Counted from the stretch's first letter, positions 8,148 to 16,678 are shown. The stretch is 64,000 nucleotides of DNA from Alkalihalophilus pseudofirmus OF4 (GCF_000005825.2 NC_013791.2:1240001-1304000), one strand, 5' to 3'. Made by a program: numbers and translations. The notes: generated by a model from the letters alone, not told the origin.

Positions 8148-9224
8148 TTATTCTCTTACTCCAGTTTCAGTAATCACCACTTCAGCCTTTACGTTAATGT
8201 TGGCATCAGGATAATAACTTTCCCACTCTTCTAGGGTAAATTGATAATTATAACCTCGGACTCTACTTCCTATTCCAATCGGATCAATATTTTTTTCTTG
8301 AAATAAGGAGATAAGACGTCTGGCACCTGACTCAAGCTTTTCCGTCACTTTCACGGTAATCTCCTTCAATTTTTCTGGGCTAATTTCTTCACCTGAATAT
8401 TCATTAACTTTTCCTTTGAATTTTATAAGGAGATCGATATCAGGCGTGTTCGTCCCTTTTTCAATGGTATATTTAGTTTTTGAATGAATATTTCTTAACA
8501 CAGCAAATTCATTTTTCTCACCCAGCTCAATTTCATAAGTGCCATTTGCAAAAGGCTCTAACAATATTTTCATTACAAAGGAATCAGTTAAATTTAGTTT
8601 ACCTACATAACGATCCCCTTTAAATAAGGCAACACCGTCTACTTGCAGATGTTCTTCTGACTGTTTAAGATAGGGCATAAACGGATCTCTTCCATCTTCA
8701 TAATAATACTTCATAAACAAATGGAAATTTGCCAAAGGAATATTTTGTCTTTCCATATTCTGTTCTATTAACTCCCCAATATACGACGCGACTTCCATTT
8801 CAAGGGGATAAGTGGTTTGTAGAATTTCTTTTGTTGAGCCTGCCGTTAAAGCAACGAAGTTTCTCATTCCAATCGTAGCATCGCGGGAAAAGGTATCAAG
8901 AATCGGCATGATTCCCGTCTTCTCTGCGAGTTCTTCATTAAATAAGATGGTTGTTATCTTGCCGCTGTGAAGCGGTCTAGAGGCCTGGGCGTTTAATTCG
9001 ACTTTTGCATCACGGCTCGTCTTCGCTACAGCTGTAATGATTTCACTTTCTATCGCACCCTCCATATTATAAACGGGTAAGCTGACCGTCCCTTCAACCC
9101 GGTCTTCATCATAATAATCATAACCAATTGAATGAATCAGCTGAACTTCATCTAAAATCATAGTCTGTACACATCCGTTTAAAAAAAGTGTACTGATTAT
9201 CAGGAGTATTAGTGATTTTTTCAT
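8148..9224 (-). CDS. gerAC: Germinant receptor C subunit, Ger(x)C lipoprotein
   Basis: Membrane-anchored subunit of a GerA-type nutrient receptor in the spore inner membrane. Signal peptide and lipobox end in LFLNGC at about residues 14-18. The remaining ~340 residues show the Ger(x)C pattern: IGYDYYDED, SRDAKVELNAQASRPLHSGKI and a C-terminal domain ending in WESYYPDANINVKAEVVI. Length (358) is normal. Its start overlaps the gerAB stop by 4 bp. The symbol marks the family; the germinant and exact ortholog are unknown. Confidence 0.92.
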   Translation of the reverse strand: MKKSLILLIISTLFLNGCVQTMILDEVQLIHSIGYDYYDEDRVEGTVSLPVYNMEGAIESEIITAVAKTSRDAKVELNAQASRPLHSGKITTILFNEELAEKTGIMPILDTFSRDATIGMRNFVALTAGSTKEILQTTYPLEMEVASYIGELIEQNMERQNIPLANFHLFMKYYYEDGRDPFMPYLKQSEEHLQVDGVALFKGDRYVGKLNLTDSFVMKILLEPFANGTYEIELGEKNEFAVLRNIHSKTKYTIEKGTNTPDIDLLIKFKGKVNEYSGEEISPEKLKEITVKVTEKLESGARRLISLFQEKNIDPIGIGSRVRGYNYQFTLEEWESYYPDANINVKAEVVITETGVRE

Positions 9225-10324
9225 CTGCGTAACTTCCTCCTTATCATTAATATAAGCAATAGGAAAGGGAGGTATAAATAAACGATGTACGTTCCGGTAT
9301 AAGATACATACGTATTTAAAGCATCTATTTGCGCTCTTGTAGTAAATGAAATAGTGATAAGTAATGCAATCACACTGATTATTAAAATTGACTTACGGTG
9401 AGATATGTTTATTTGTCTTTTGAGGGCCCGGCTCGCTCCCCACAATCCTAGTGTAATATTAGGCATCACAACAAACATCCAAGTAGCAATTCCTAAATAC
9501 TCAAACCGTTCAATGAAAGGAAGCTCAAGCACTTTCCACGCACTTAATGTCGGCCATATCGTAGTTGCAAGCTGTTTTTCACTATAGAAAACAAACGTAA
9601 CAATCGTGACCGTTAGATAAATAAACGTCGTAAATATGATGCCAAAATGAGCAAATTTCTGTGATTTTTTTGGTTCTTGAATAAATGGATAATAGATTAG
9701 TAAAAGTTCAGGTCCCAAAAAGCTTAAAGTCATCGCCTTCGTCGCTTCAATCTGTACATTAATACTTGTATCAAATAATGGCATTAGATTCCGATAGGTA
9801 GCAAATTCGAGCGGTGCTAAAGCAGAGAAATAAAGAAACATTGGAATGATGACGCCTAAAAAACAAATCCCGGCAACGACCCGGAATCCGCTCGTAATGG
9901 CATAATAGGCAATTAGAATAATGCTGAGAGAGATTGCCCAAGTAGGAAGTTCTGGGAAAATCCATATTTGTACAACCTCAATATACGTACGTAATACGGT
10001 CATAGCTAAGAAAGTAATATAAATAATAAAGACAAAGGTTAAAAAGCCGCCTATCCACTTGCCGAATGTACTCTTATGAACTGAAACGAGATCTTTATCA
10101 GTTCCATTCAAAATTTTATACATGATCCAAATTATGATATGAAATAATATTCCAGTTAACAGGACAGCTATCCATGCACGAAAGCCTGCGATGCCTGCAA
10201 TATACCGAGTGAAACCTAAGACCCCTACACCGACTTGCATAGAGTGGATTAAATAAAACACAAGGTATGGAGGGATCATCAAAGCTTCTTTCGGTGTTTT
10301 AGCAGGTACGGTGTTCATCGTCAT
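9221..10324 (-). CDS. gerAB: Germinant receptor B subunit, GerAB-type permease homologue
   Basis: Integral membrane subunit related to amino-acid permeases (APC superfamily), thought to bind the germinant. The 367-residue protein has about ten hydrophobic segments; the first includes YLIHSMQVGVGVLGFTRYIA, the glycine-rich unwound helix typical of the family, and the C-terminus ends in basic residues. AAGGAGG lies 7 bp before the start. Middle gene of an intact gerAA-AB-AC set. Confidence 0.92.
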   Translation of the reverse strand: MTMNTVPAKTPKEALMIPPYLVFYLIHSMQVGVGVLGFTRYIAGIAGFRAWIAVLLTGILFHIIIWIMYKILNGTDKDLVSVHKSTFGKWIGGFLTFVFIIYITFLAMTVLRTYIEVVQIWIFPELPTWAISLSIILIAYYAITSGFRVVAGICFLGVIIPMFLYFSALAPLEFATYRNLMPLFDTSINVQIEATKAMTLSFLGPELLLIYYPFIQEPKKSQKFAHFGIIFTTFIYLTVTIVTFVFYSEKQLATTIWPTLSAWKVLELPFIERFEYLGIATWMFVVMPNITLGLWGASRALKRQINISHRKSILIISVIALLITISFTTRAQIDALNTYVSYTGTYIVYLYLPFLLLILMIRRKLRR

Positions 10325-10370
10325 TTAGATCCCTCCTTTGATTAGAATTCTGATTAAATTCCTTCCTTCA

Positions 10371-11885
10371 TTAAATTCCTTCATCAATATCTTTTTTCTT
10401 TTTCGCTTTTCGTTTATTAAAGCGAACGTTATTTTTGGTTTGTAAATGAATAGGGCGTTTTGATTGGAAATTAAATGACATCCTGAAAAACGCATCCTTA
10501 AAATCTGCCAGCCTCGTAGGATATAAAGGAGCTAAATAGGGCCGCCCAAGCGAGGTGATGGTCAGGAGATGAACAAGCATAAAATTAAATAAAATAGCTA
10601 ATCCGACTAAGCCCCATAATTGAGAGGCGAAAATATAAGGGAAGCGTATAAGTCTGATGGTATTACCCATTCGATAGACTGGTGTTGTAAACGAAGCAAG
10701 AGCGGCAAGCGCTACTATAATTAATAAAACATTACTCGTTAAGCCTGCTTCAACAGCTGCTGTCCCAATAACAATCCCGCCAACGATACCAATCGTCTGC
10801 CCGACTTTTGTAGGAAGCCGTGCACCTGCCTCACGGAGAAGTTCAATCGTTAATTCTAAAAACAATGCCTCTAATATAGGCGGGAAAGGAATTTGACTTC
10901 TTGATACAATTAAGGTCGCAAGTAGATCTTGCGGTATAATCTCAGCGTGATACGTTAGTACCGCTACATAAAGGGGCGTAGCAAAAATAGAAAACCAAAC
11001 GGCAAATAACCTGATCAGACGAAATGCGGTTGCAATATGCCAAGATAAAAAATAATCTTCAAATGCTGAGAAGAATTCAACTAATGTTGTCGGACCGGTA
11101 ATAGCCTGTGGCGAACCATTCGCAAGAACAATTACTTTCCCTTCAGCCAAAAGAGCGGCAACCCGGTCAGGCCGTTCTGTATCGATAAATTGAGGGAACG
11201 GGCTGTTCGTTTGATCTTCTATCATTTGATTAATATAAGAGCTGTCATTAATTTGATCAAATTGAATGGAACTCACACGTTCAATCATTGTATTTACATT
11301 TTCTTCATTGGCTATGGATTGTATATACATGATGCATACTCTTGTTCTTGAGAGGGTGCCGACTGTATATTCTTTTACTTTTAAATCAGGCACTGGAATA
11401 CGCTTGCGTACTAAATTTATATTTGTATCAATACCTTCTACGAATGATTCTTTTGGACCGACTACACTAAATTCTACTTCGGGTATCGTAATCTCACGTT
11501 TATCATCCGTTTGAATAGCGACTAAAATACAAAGAGCTGCTTGTTCTTCTAGTTGGATGCACGCATATCCACGCATAAGTGAATCAGCGACAACATTCCC
11601 ATCAGAAGTTAGTTTGGTATCGTCTATAGAAATAAACGTACGAAGGTCTTCTGGTGTATGAAATTGATGATCCTGTAACTTTTTAATCACATCATTATGT
11701 AACTTTTTAGGATCAATCAACGTTCCATAAAAGGAAACCCATAAATTTTTATAAGAAGTCACAATGATTCGGTGTTCGAAGTCACTTGAAGTCATACCAT
11801 CTTCTATTGCTTCTTGAATAGTCATAGGCTGTGTGTCATTTTCTGTTGGAAGTGTTAGTCTTTTTTTGATGGAAAACCACGACAT
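10371..11885 (-). CDS. gerAA: Germinant receptor A subunit, GerAA type
   Basis: A 504-residue receptor subunit with a large soluble N-terminal domain (about residues 1-260) and a membrane domain after about 280. Hallmarks are FPQFIDTERPDRVAALLAEG, IPFPPILEALFLELTIELLREAGARLPTK (split across the family's conserved block) and a basic C-terminal tail. GGAGGTCG precedes the start. About 50 bp separates it from an upstream membrane-protein gene in the same direction, suggesting one operon. Intact, unlike the second copy at 22-23 kb. Confidence 0.93.
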   Translation of the reverse strand: MSWFSIKKRLTLPTENDTQPMTIQEAIEDGMTSSDFEHRIIVTSYKNLWVSFYGTLIDPKKLHNDVIKKLQDHQFHTPEDLRTFISIDDTKLTSDGNVVADSLMRGYACIQLEEQAALCILVAIQTDDKREITIPEVEFSVVGPKESFVEGIDTNINLVRKRIPVPDLKVKEYTVGTLSRTRVCIMYIQSIANEENVNTMIERVSSIQFDQINDSSYINQMIEDQTNSPFPQFIDTERPDRVAALLAEGKVIVLANGSPQAITGPTTLVEFFSAFEDYFLSWHIATAFRLIRLFAVWFSIFATPLYVAVLTYHAEIIPQDLLATLIVSRSQIPFPPILEALFLELTIELLREAGARLPTKVGQTIGIVGGIVIGTAAVEAGLTSNVLLIIVALAALASFTTPVYRMGNTIRLIRFPYIFASQLWGLVGLAILFNFMLVHLLTITSLGRPYLAPLYPTRLADFKDAFFRMSFNFQSKRPIHLQTKNNVRFNKRKAKKKKDIDEGI

Positions 11886-11934
11886 GAAACGACCTCCTTA
11901 CTATCTTTAACCTGATAGGGCTGCAGTAATAATT

Positions 11935-12414
11935 TTATGCTGGGTTTGCTTCATGTTTAGTGAAGTGGAGAATGATCGCGCGTATGATCATTCCAAGTCC
12001 ATACCCGGCTAAATGAAATAAAATAGGGGACCAAATGACTCCGATAAGATGGTCAAAAAATTGAATACTACGAGAATAAATCACACCAATGGTTCCGATA
12101 TAAGCAGAAATGGCAAAAGGAATAAATGCATACTTTACTCGCTCGCCCCCTGCATCACGGTACGCGTCGTACATGGAAAATAAATAAACACATGGATAAA
12201 ACATGATCCATTGATAATTCACGGTATCGTTGGCGGCAGTCCCGTTACCATAAAAGCTCGGGATAATGGCTAAGTTCAATCTGGCTTGCACATTAATGGT
12301 GAATTCTAACAGTACAAAAAATACTCCCTTTAAAAATTTTTGGTTAAGAAATTGTCCAAACCCGGGAAAAGCTATGCTCCAAAAAATGGCTTCTACCCTT
12401 TTTTCTTTACTCAT
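11935..12414 (-). CDS. TM2-like multi-pass membrane protein heading the ger operon
   Basis: A 159-residue protein of unknown function with four or five predicted membrane segments. The N-terminus carries PGFGQFLNQKFLKG, reminiscent of the PGxGQ turn of TM2-type membrane proteins. It has no visible ribosome binding site; its ATG overlaps the TGA of a 41-codon ORF (ATGA), so it is probably translated by coupling. It lies 50 bp before gerAA in the same direction. That position suggests a role in spore membrane or germination, but this is inference. It is larger than the small two-helix D subunits known from some ger operons. Confidence 0.7.
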   Translation of the reverse strand: MSKEKRVEAIFWSIAFPGFGQFLNQKFLKGVFFVLLEFTINVQARLNLAIIPSFYGNGTAANDTVNYQWIMFYPCVYLFSMYDAYRDAGGERVKYAFIPFAISAYIGTIGVIYSRSIQFFDHLIGVIWSPILFHLAGYGLGMIIRAIILHFTKHEANPA

Positions 12415-12536
12415 GTCATGCAGACGCTGCTTTCATGAGAATATTCACTGATAAGGGAGCTTATTTGCAGGAGAAGAGAGCTGCTTTTGTAATGGGATGT
12501 AAATGTCAACGCTTGGAGCGGGTTCGTTGCATTCAT
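12411..12536 (-). CDS. 41-residue leader ORF coupled to the membrane protein gene
   Basis: Starts MNATNPLQALTF and ends ESSVCMT, 41 residues, no recognised domain. A strong GGAGG box lies 7 bp before its ATG, and its TGA overlaps the ATG of the next gene. The next gene lacks its own ribosome binding site, which argues that this ORF is translated. It may be a coupling leader rather than a functional peptide. Confidence 0.55.
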   Translation of the reverse strand: MNATNPLQALTFTSHYKSSSLLLQISSLISEYSHESSVCMT

Positions 12537-12641
12537 GTCTATTCCTCCGTCCTTACTTCGTTTGAAATGTACTAGTGCTAGTTTGTCTTAAATATGTCTT
12601 TCTATCCCATCTTTTCTAGAAACCATGATGGATTGAGCATA

Positions 12642-12676
12642 AAAAAGTGAGCTGAATTTAACTCAGCTCACTTTTT
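12642..12676. terminator. Terminator downstream of the yvrJ-type gene
   Basis: AAAAAGTGAGCTGA (12642-12655) pairs perfectly with TCAGCTCACTTTTT (12663-12676). It terminates the minus-strand trio just before the promoter region of the ger operon. Symmetric A and T tracts would work in both directions. Confidence 0.9.
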
Positions 12677-12679
12677 GTA

Positions 12680-12859
12680 TTAATAATGTTGTTTCGTAAA
12701 TAAGTTAGGAGGCTTTTTTGTGGAATCTACTTTTAATTGATGAAGAACTTCAATCATCAGGTCAAGTTTTTTCTCAAGCCGATAGAGTAAATAAAACGTG
12801 ACCATCACAGGGAAGCCATACTCACTTAATATAGGAAGCCACAACTCAAATGAAGTCAT
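12680..12859 (-). CDS. YvrJ-family small membrane protein
   Basis: A 59-residue protein starting MTSFELWLPILSEYGFPVMV, with one hydrophobic helix then a charged helix (YLLYRLEKKLDLMIEVL). The GFP.V...YLL.R.E.KL pattern is that of the YvrJ family. Function unknown. It starts 2 bp after the DUF2922 gene and is the last gene of a three-gene minus-strand operon with DUF2922 and DUF1659 proteins, a combination seen in Bacillaceae. Confidence 0.75.
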   Translation of the reverse strand: MTSFELWLPILSEYGFPVMVTFYLLYRLEKKLDLMIEVLHQLKVDSTKKPPNLFTKQHY

Positions 12860-12861
12860 AA

Positions 12862-13086
12862 TTAATGGGCAGGCAGTTCAATCACTTCAACTGCTCTTTC
12901 GGTAATCCGTGCACCTTTAATGCTAACGAAGTCCCCCCCAGAAGAAGTGTAAACATTTTTTTCAATCACTTTGTTCATCACTTGTAAGATTGCTTCTGGA
13001 TCTGCGGGTTCAATTGGATCATCTAATGTGATAGAAACTTGCTTGCCTTCTTGATTCAGAAATAACAATTCCAAGACTCGTGCCAT
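12862..13086 (-). CDS. DUF2922-family protein
   Basis: A 74-residue protein with the DUF2922 pattern: hydrophobic start (RVLELLFLNQEGKQVSITL), DDP.EP....I...M..I, then an F..I.GA.I..R.VE motif. Function unknown. Preceded by TAGGAGATGAT. Middle gene between the DUF1659 and YvrJ proteins. Confidence 0.8.
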   Translation of the reverse strand: MARVLELLFLNQEGKQVSITLDDPIEPADPEAILQVMNKVIEKNVYTSSGGDFVSIKGARITERAVEVIELPAH

Positions 13087-13118
13087 CTTATCATCTCCTA
13101 ATATTATTAATTAATGAT

Positions 13119-13169
13119 GCTGATGAATTAAGCTGATGAATTAAGCTGATGAATTAAGCTAATGAATAG
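13119..13169. repeat. 13-bp tandem repeat between DUF1659 and DUF2922 genes
   Basis: Three perfect copies of GCTGATGAATTAA (13119-13131, 13132-13144, 13145-13157) plus a diverged fourth (13158-13169). The array includes the stop codon and last codons of the DUF1659 gene and forms most of the spacer to the next gene. Confidence 0.92.
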
Positions 13170-13357
13170 CTATTGTTTCGTACTACGCCGATTAAAGAAT
13201 GTTTCTGCAAAGTACCAAGCGCTAAGGCAGTCTCTTCTAGGTCAATATCTAGAGAGGTACCCTTAATGTTGTTAAAGCGCTTATCTTTGAAAATATTTTC
13301 GCCGAACACATCTACACCGTGATGAAATTGTAAAGTAAGTCTTGTTTGCTGCATCAT
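13154..13357 (-). CDS. DUF1659-family protein
   Basis: About 67 residues, starting MMQQTRLTLQFHHGVD. It shows the DUF1659 pattern: L.L.F..G.D..G........F..I.......D.......A.L..........R....S. A longer reading frame begins at 13432, but GGAGGTGAT lies 7 bp before ATG 13357. Function unknown. First gene of the DUF1659-DUF2922-YvrJ set; its stop codon lies in the 13-bp repeat. Confidence 0.78.
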   Translation of the reverse strand: MMQQTRLTLQFHHGVDVFGENIFKDKRFNNIKGTSLDIDLEETALALGTLQKHSLIGVVRNNSYSLA

Positions 13358-13494
13358 CTTATCACCTCCTTTCACGATGTATATAGCAATGAAATCTAAA
13401 AAGGGGTGATGTGAAATAAAAAAGGTGGTCATACTAGGTGTGGTTAAACGTTTAATAAGGAAGTTGTGTGTCTACTCTGAACATTTCAAATGAG

Positions 13495-13521
13495 GTTTCG
13501 TTTTATGCACAAAATGGGTAA
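13495..13521 (+). promoter_or_regulatory. Sigma-B-like promoter before the BCCT gene
   Basis: GTTTCG (13495-13500), 15-bp spacer, GGGTAA (13516-13521), compared with the sigma-B consensus GTTTAA-N12-15-GGGTAT. A TATACT at 13531-13536 could be a separate sigma-A -10. General-stress control of a betaine-type transporter is plausible but not shown. Confidence 0.35.
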
Positions 13522-13598
13522 ACTAAAAGGTATACTTTTGGCATGAAAGGAAGATGGAGGGTTTCTTTCTTTGTTTTAGTGAAAAAAGATAAGAAGGG

Positions 13599-15389
13599 AT
13601 GCGAAAAACATTCATGAATGTACAACAAAAAACGCCTGAAAAAATAGGGAGTGTCCTAATCATTTCAGCCATTTTGATAGGACTTTTTGTATTGTGGGGA
13701 GTGCTCTCTCCTGGCACACTACAATCTGCTGCAGACAGCGGACTCGGCTGGATGATTGAAAACTTTGGATGGTTTTACATGTTATCAACTGCTTTTTTTG
13801 TATTGTTTGTTATAGCTATTGCTCTAAGTCCCTTTGGAAGAATGAGACTTGGAAAGCCTGATGAAAGGCCGGAATATACTTGGTACTCTTGGATTGGGAT
13901 GTTATTCGCTGCTGGAATCGGGGTAGGATTTGTATTCTGGGGTGTAGCTGAACCGGTATTATACTATATTGATACTCCTATGGGATATACACCTGAAACT
14001 GAACAAGCAGCCGCAGCAGGTCTTCGTTACGGGGTTTACCACTGGGCTCTGCATCCGTGGGCGATTTTCTCTATTGTGGGATTGACGTTAGCGTATGTAC
14101 AATTCCGTAAAGATCGTCCTGCATTAATTAGTTCTGCTTTTTACCCTCTGTTAGGGGACCGTGTAAATGGCTGGACTGGTCGTTCAATTGATATTTTAGC
14201 TGTTATTGCTACTTGTACAGGTGTAGCAACAACGTTTGGTTTAAGCGCCCTGCAGATTACAGGCGGGTTATCTTATATTTCTGCTATCCCTAATAACGTC
14301 TGGACTCAAATTACCATTATTGCTGTTGTGACCGTGTTATTTATGATCTCGGCTGGTAAAGGGGTAGATAAAGGAATTAAGAAATTAAGTAATATTAACT
14401 TAGCCGTTGCAGGATTACTATTACTCTTTGTTATTATCGTAGGACCTACATTATTTATTTTAGAGAATTTTGTTACGACGCTTGGCGGCTACATTACAAA
14501 TGTGGCTTCAATGAGTTTAACAATGACTCCATTTTCAGAAAGTACATGGCTTGGAACGAACACAATCTTCTTTTGGGCTTGGCATATTGCATGGGCTCCA
14601 TTTATGGGTCTTTTTATAGCGCGTATCTCACGCGGTAGAACAATTCGTGAATTTATGGCGGGAGTATTATTAGTACCTTCCCTTTTAGCCGTTCTCTGGT
14701 TTACCACATTCGGTGGTACGGCTTTAAACCTTGAAATTTCAGGACAAGCTCCAATTGCCGATTTAGTTATGAGTAATGTAGAGCTTGCCTTATTTGCTAC
14801 ATTAGGCGAACTGCCTTTAAGCATGATTACGAATATATTAGCTGTTATTGTCATTCTTATTTTCTTCATTACTTCAGCGGACTCTGCTTCATATGTACTC
14901 GGTGCAATGACTTCTCACGGGAGTCTCAACCCTAAGTTATCAGTTAAGTTATTATGGGGATTCTTAATCGCTGGTACGGCAAGTGTTCTCTTAATTAGCG
15001 GAGGAGGGGGACTCGATGCCCTTCAGACTGCATCAATCATTGCAGCCTTACCTTTTGCAGTGATCATGATTATAATGATTATTTCCGTACTCGTGATGCT
15101 TGGCAGGGACTTTAAGTTAGAAGGCAAGAAAACACGTAAAAAGCGCGTAATACAGTTGAAGAAAGAAATTAGAGAAGAGTTTTTAGACGATGTAAGAGAA
15201 GAGGTGTATGAAGAATTACGTGATGAAGTGAAAGAAGAAATGATCGAAGAAATGAAAGAAGAAGTAAAAGAGGAAATGATTGAGGAAGTGAAAGAAGAAG
15301 TGTATGAAGAAATGAAAGAAGACTTCTACGAGGAAATTAAAGAAGATATTTATCAAGAACTAGATATTGATAAAGATAAGAAGAAATAA
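13599..15389 (+). CDS. opuD: BCCT-family transporter (glycine-betaine type) with long charged C-terminal tail
   Basis: Imports a trimethylammonium osmolyte, probably glycine betaine. About 12 membrane helices span residues 15-500. Family signature GIGVGFVFWGVAEPVLYY and the aromatic segment FFWAWHIAWAPFMGLFIARISRG are present. After residue ~505 comes a ~90-residue tail built of near-repeats such as EEVKEEMIEEMKEE, predicted to be a highly charged helix. B. subtilis OpuD is about 512 residues, so the tail is the extra part. Cytoplasmic tails are osmosensors in BetP. ATG 13599 has its AGGG too close; ATG 13614 is an alternative start. A long terminator follows. Confidence 0.88.
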   Translation: MRKTFMNVQQKTPEKIGSVLIISAILIGLFVLWGVLSPGTLQSAADSGLGWMIENFGWFYMLSTAFFVLFVIAIALSPFGRMRLGKPDERPEYTWYSWIGMLFAAGIGVGFVFWGVAEPVLYYIDTPMGYTPETEQAAAAGLRYGVYHWALHPWAIFSIVGLTLAYVQFRKDRPALISSAFYPLLGDRVNGWTGRSIDILAVIATCTGVATTFGLSALQITGGLSYISAIPNNVWTQITIIAVVTVLFMISAGKGVDKGIKKLSNINLAVAGLLLLFVIIVGPTLFILENFVTTLGGYITNVASMSLTMTPFSESTWLGTNTIFFWAWHIAWAPFMGLFIARISRGRTIREFMAGVLLVPSLLAVLWFTTFGGTALNLEISGQAPIADLVMSNVELALFATLGELPLSMITNILAVIVILIFFITSADSASYVLGAMTSHGSLNPKLSVKLLWGFLIAGTASVLLISGGGGLDALQTASIIAALPFAVIMIIMIISVLVMLGRDFKLEGKKTRKKRVIQLKKEIREEFLDDVREEVYEELRDEVKEEMIEEMKEEVKEEMIEEVKEEVYEEMKEDFYEEIKEDIYQELDIDKDKKK

Positions 15390-15407
15390 AAAGTTGAATT
15401 CTAATTT

Positions 15408-15452
15408 AAGCCAAGACATCAATAAATATTGATGTTCTTGGCTTATTTAATT
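15408..15452 (+). terminator. Long terminator after the BCCT gene
   Basis: AAGCCAAGA/TCTTGGCTT outer stem and CATCAAT/ATTGATG inner stem with a one-base bulge, loop AAAT, followed by ATTTAATTTTTT. Confidence 0.88.
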
Positions 15453-15556
15453 TTTTATTTCCCTCTAACCATTTTTAAAATTGTGTTTTACTATTTCAAT
15501 ACAATTAGTCGAGATTTGGTGAGTAGAAGCTGGCATTTGAGAAAAAACAAGTAAAA

Positions 15557-15802
15557 ATGCTTTCACAATTATTCACTGAAGCAATTGAAAAAGGTATGAT
15601 AGCAAAGCAGCCAATTGAACAACTTATATCAAGCTATTTTTGTATTCTTGACGGCAATGTATTTCATTTGTTCTTCTATAAAGAACATCAAAAACTAGAT
15701 AATGAAGCCCATGAAGCACATAATCAAGAGCGAATGATGAATAGTTGGAAAAGATATTGGCAAGGATTATGCGTAGACAAGGAAGCAGGATTACGTTTAT
15801 AG
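15557..15802 (+). pseudogene. Remnant of a TetR-family regulator C-terminal domain
   Basis: The frame from about 15527 reads KLAFEKKQVKM and continues as a helical ~80-residue segment (LFTEAIEKGMI, QLISSYFCILDGNVFHLFF) that resembles the ligand-binding end of TetR-type repressors. No helix-turn-helix is encoded upstream: the frame is closed by a TAG and the BCCT terminator lies 80 bp before. No good ribosome binding site is seen before 15557. I read it as a 5'-deleted gene that keeps its own terminator. A genuine small protein is the less likely alternative. Confidence 0.4.
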
Positions 15803-15816
15803 TAATCCTCTTTTTT
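15787..15816 (+). terminator. Terminator at the end of the TetR remnant
   Basis: AGGATTAC (15787-15794) pairs with GTAATCCT (15802-15809), followed by CTTTTTT. Confidence 0.85.
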
Positions 15817-15828
15817 ATGTTCACAAAC

Positions 15829-15893
15829 TGTTCAAAATGAACATTGATATGTGATGTCTGCATCATATTTTCATCACAAATAGATGCTACACT
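15829..15893 (+). promoter_or_regulatory. Two palindromes and a -10 before the YtkA-like gene
   Basis: TGTTCA-AAA-TGAACA (15829-15843) and TGTGATG-N15-CATCACA (15850-15878) lie immediately upstream of a TACACT -10 candidate (15888-15893). They look like operators; no known regulator is assigned. Confidence 0.4.
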
Positions 15894-15926
15894 ATGTGTA
15901 ACGAAAACAAAGAGGTGAAATGATAA

Positions 15927-16670
15927 ATGAAACGTTTAGTAATAATTACTGTGGCTGCCCTCACAGCTTTAAGTGCTTGTGGAGGTGCAGAATCAGATGA
16001 AATGGAGATGGGTATGGATGATCAATTAACCCCTATAGAGGTGGAATTGGTTCTTCCGGATCAAGCGGAAATTAATGAGGAAGTTCTGTTTGAGAGTCAT
16101 GTCACTCAAGGTGATGATTTAGTAGAAGATGCAAATGAGGTCGTTTATGAGGTGTGGCAGGAAGGTCAAAAGGATTCAAGTGAAATGATTGAAGCCACAG
16201 ATCAAGACGGAAATAATTATATGCTAACTCATGTTTTTGAAGAGGAGGGACGTTATCACGTCCAAACCCATGTGACGGCAAGAGGTCTTCACCGTATGCC
16301 TATAGCAGAGATTCAAATTGGCAGTGTAGAAAGTTCAGCGGAAGGGGGAGAAGAGCCGCATGAACAGTCAGATAACAGCGAACATCATCACCATCATGCG
16401 GAGATAGAAATTGAAATGACAAAAGAAGAAGATGGAGTGACCTTTTTTATTGAAGTAAATGGAGAAGAGCTGACAGACGGGATTGTTACAATTGAAATGT
16501 GGCAAAACGAGGATGATAAACATATCTGGCTTGATACGAGTGAAGAAGGTGAGGGAAGATACAAGCTTCCTGTAGATGACGAGTACTCAGGAGAATATGA
16601 AGCAGTCATTCATATTGAGCGGAAGCATGATTCATTGCATGAACACATAAATAAAACAATTACATTTTAA
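15927..16670 (+). CDS. Exported lipoprotein with two YtkA-like domains
   Basis: A 247-residue lipoprotein: signal peptide with lipobox LSAC at about residues 16-19, an acidic methionine-rich linker, a YtkA/FixH-like beta-sandwich (about 35-135: PIEVELVLPDQAEINEEVLFE ... VYEVWQEG ... GRYHVQTHVTARGLHR split over the domain), a linker with a run of five histidines, and a second similar domain (about 155-247). RBS AGAGGTG. YtkA-like domains are often near copper handling or cytochrome oxidase assembly genes; a metal role here is inference from the His/Met-rich linkers. It is convergent with a two-component operon. Confidence 0.75.
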   Translation: MKRLVIITVAALTALSACGGAESDEMEMGMDDQLTPIEVELVLPDQAEINEEVLFESHVTQGDDLVEDANEVVYEVWQEGQKDSSEMIEATDQDGNNYMLTHVFEEEGRYHVQTHVTARGLHRMPIAEIQIGSVESSAEGGEEPHEQSDNSEHHHHHAEIEIEMTKEEDGVTFFIEVNGEELTDGIVTIEMWQNEDDKHIWLDTSEEGEGRYKLPVDDEYSGEYEAVIHIERKHDSLHEHINKTITF

Positions 16671-16678
16671 CAAGAAGA

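Noticed and set aside
12266-12451. Short plus-strand ORF opposite the membrane gene of the ger operon
   Set aside because: It mirrors the minus-strand coding sequence, has no ribosome binding site and no known domain.
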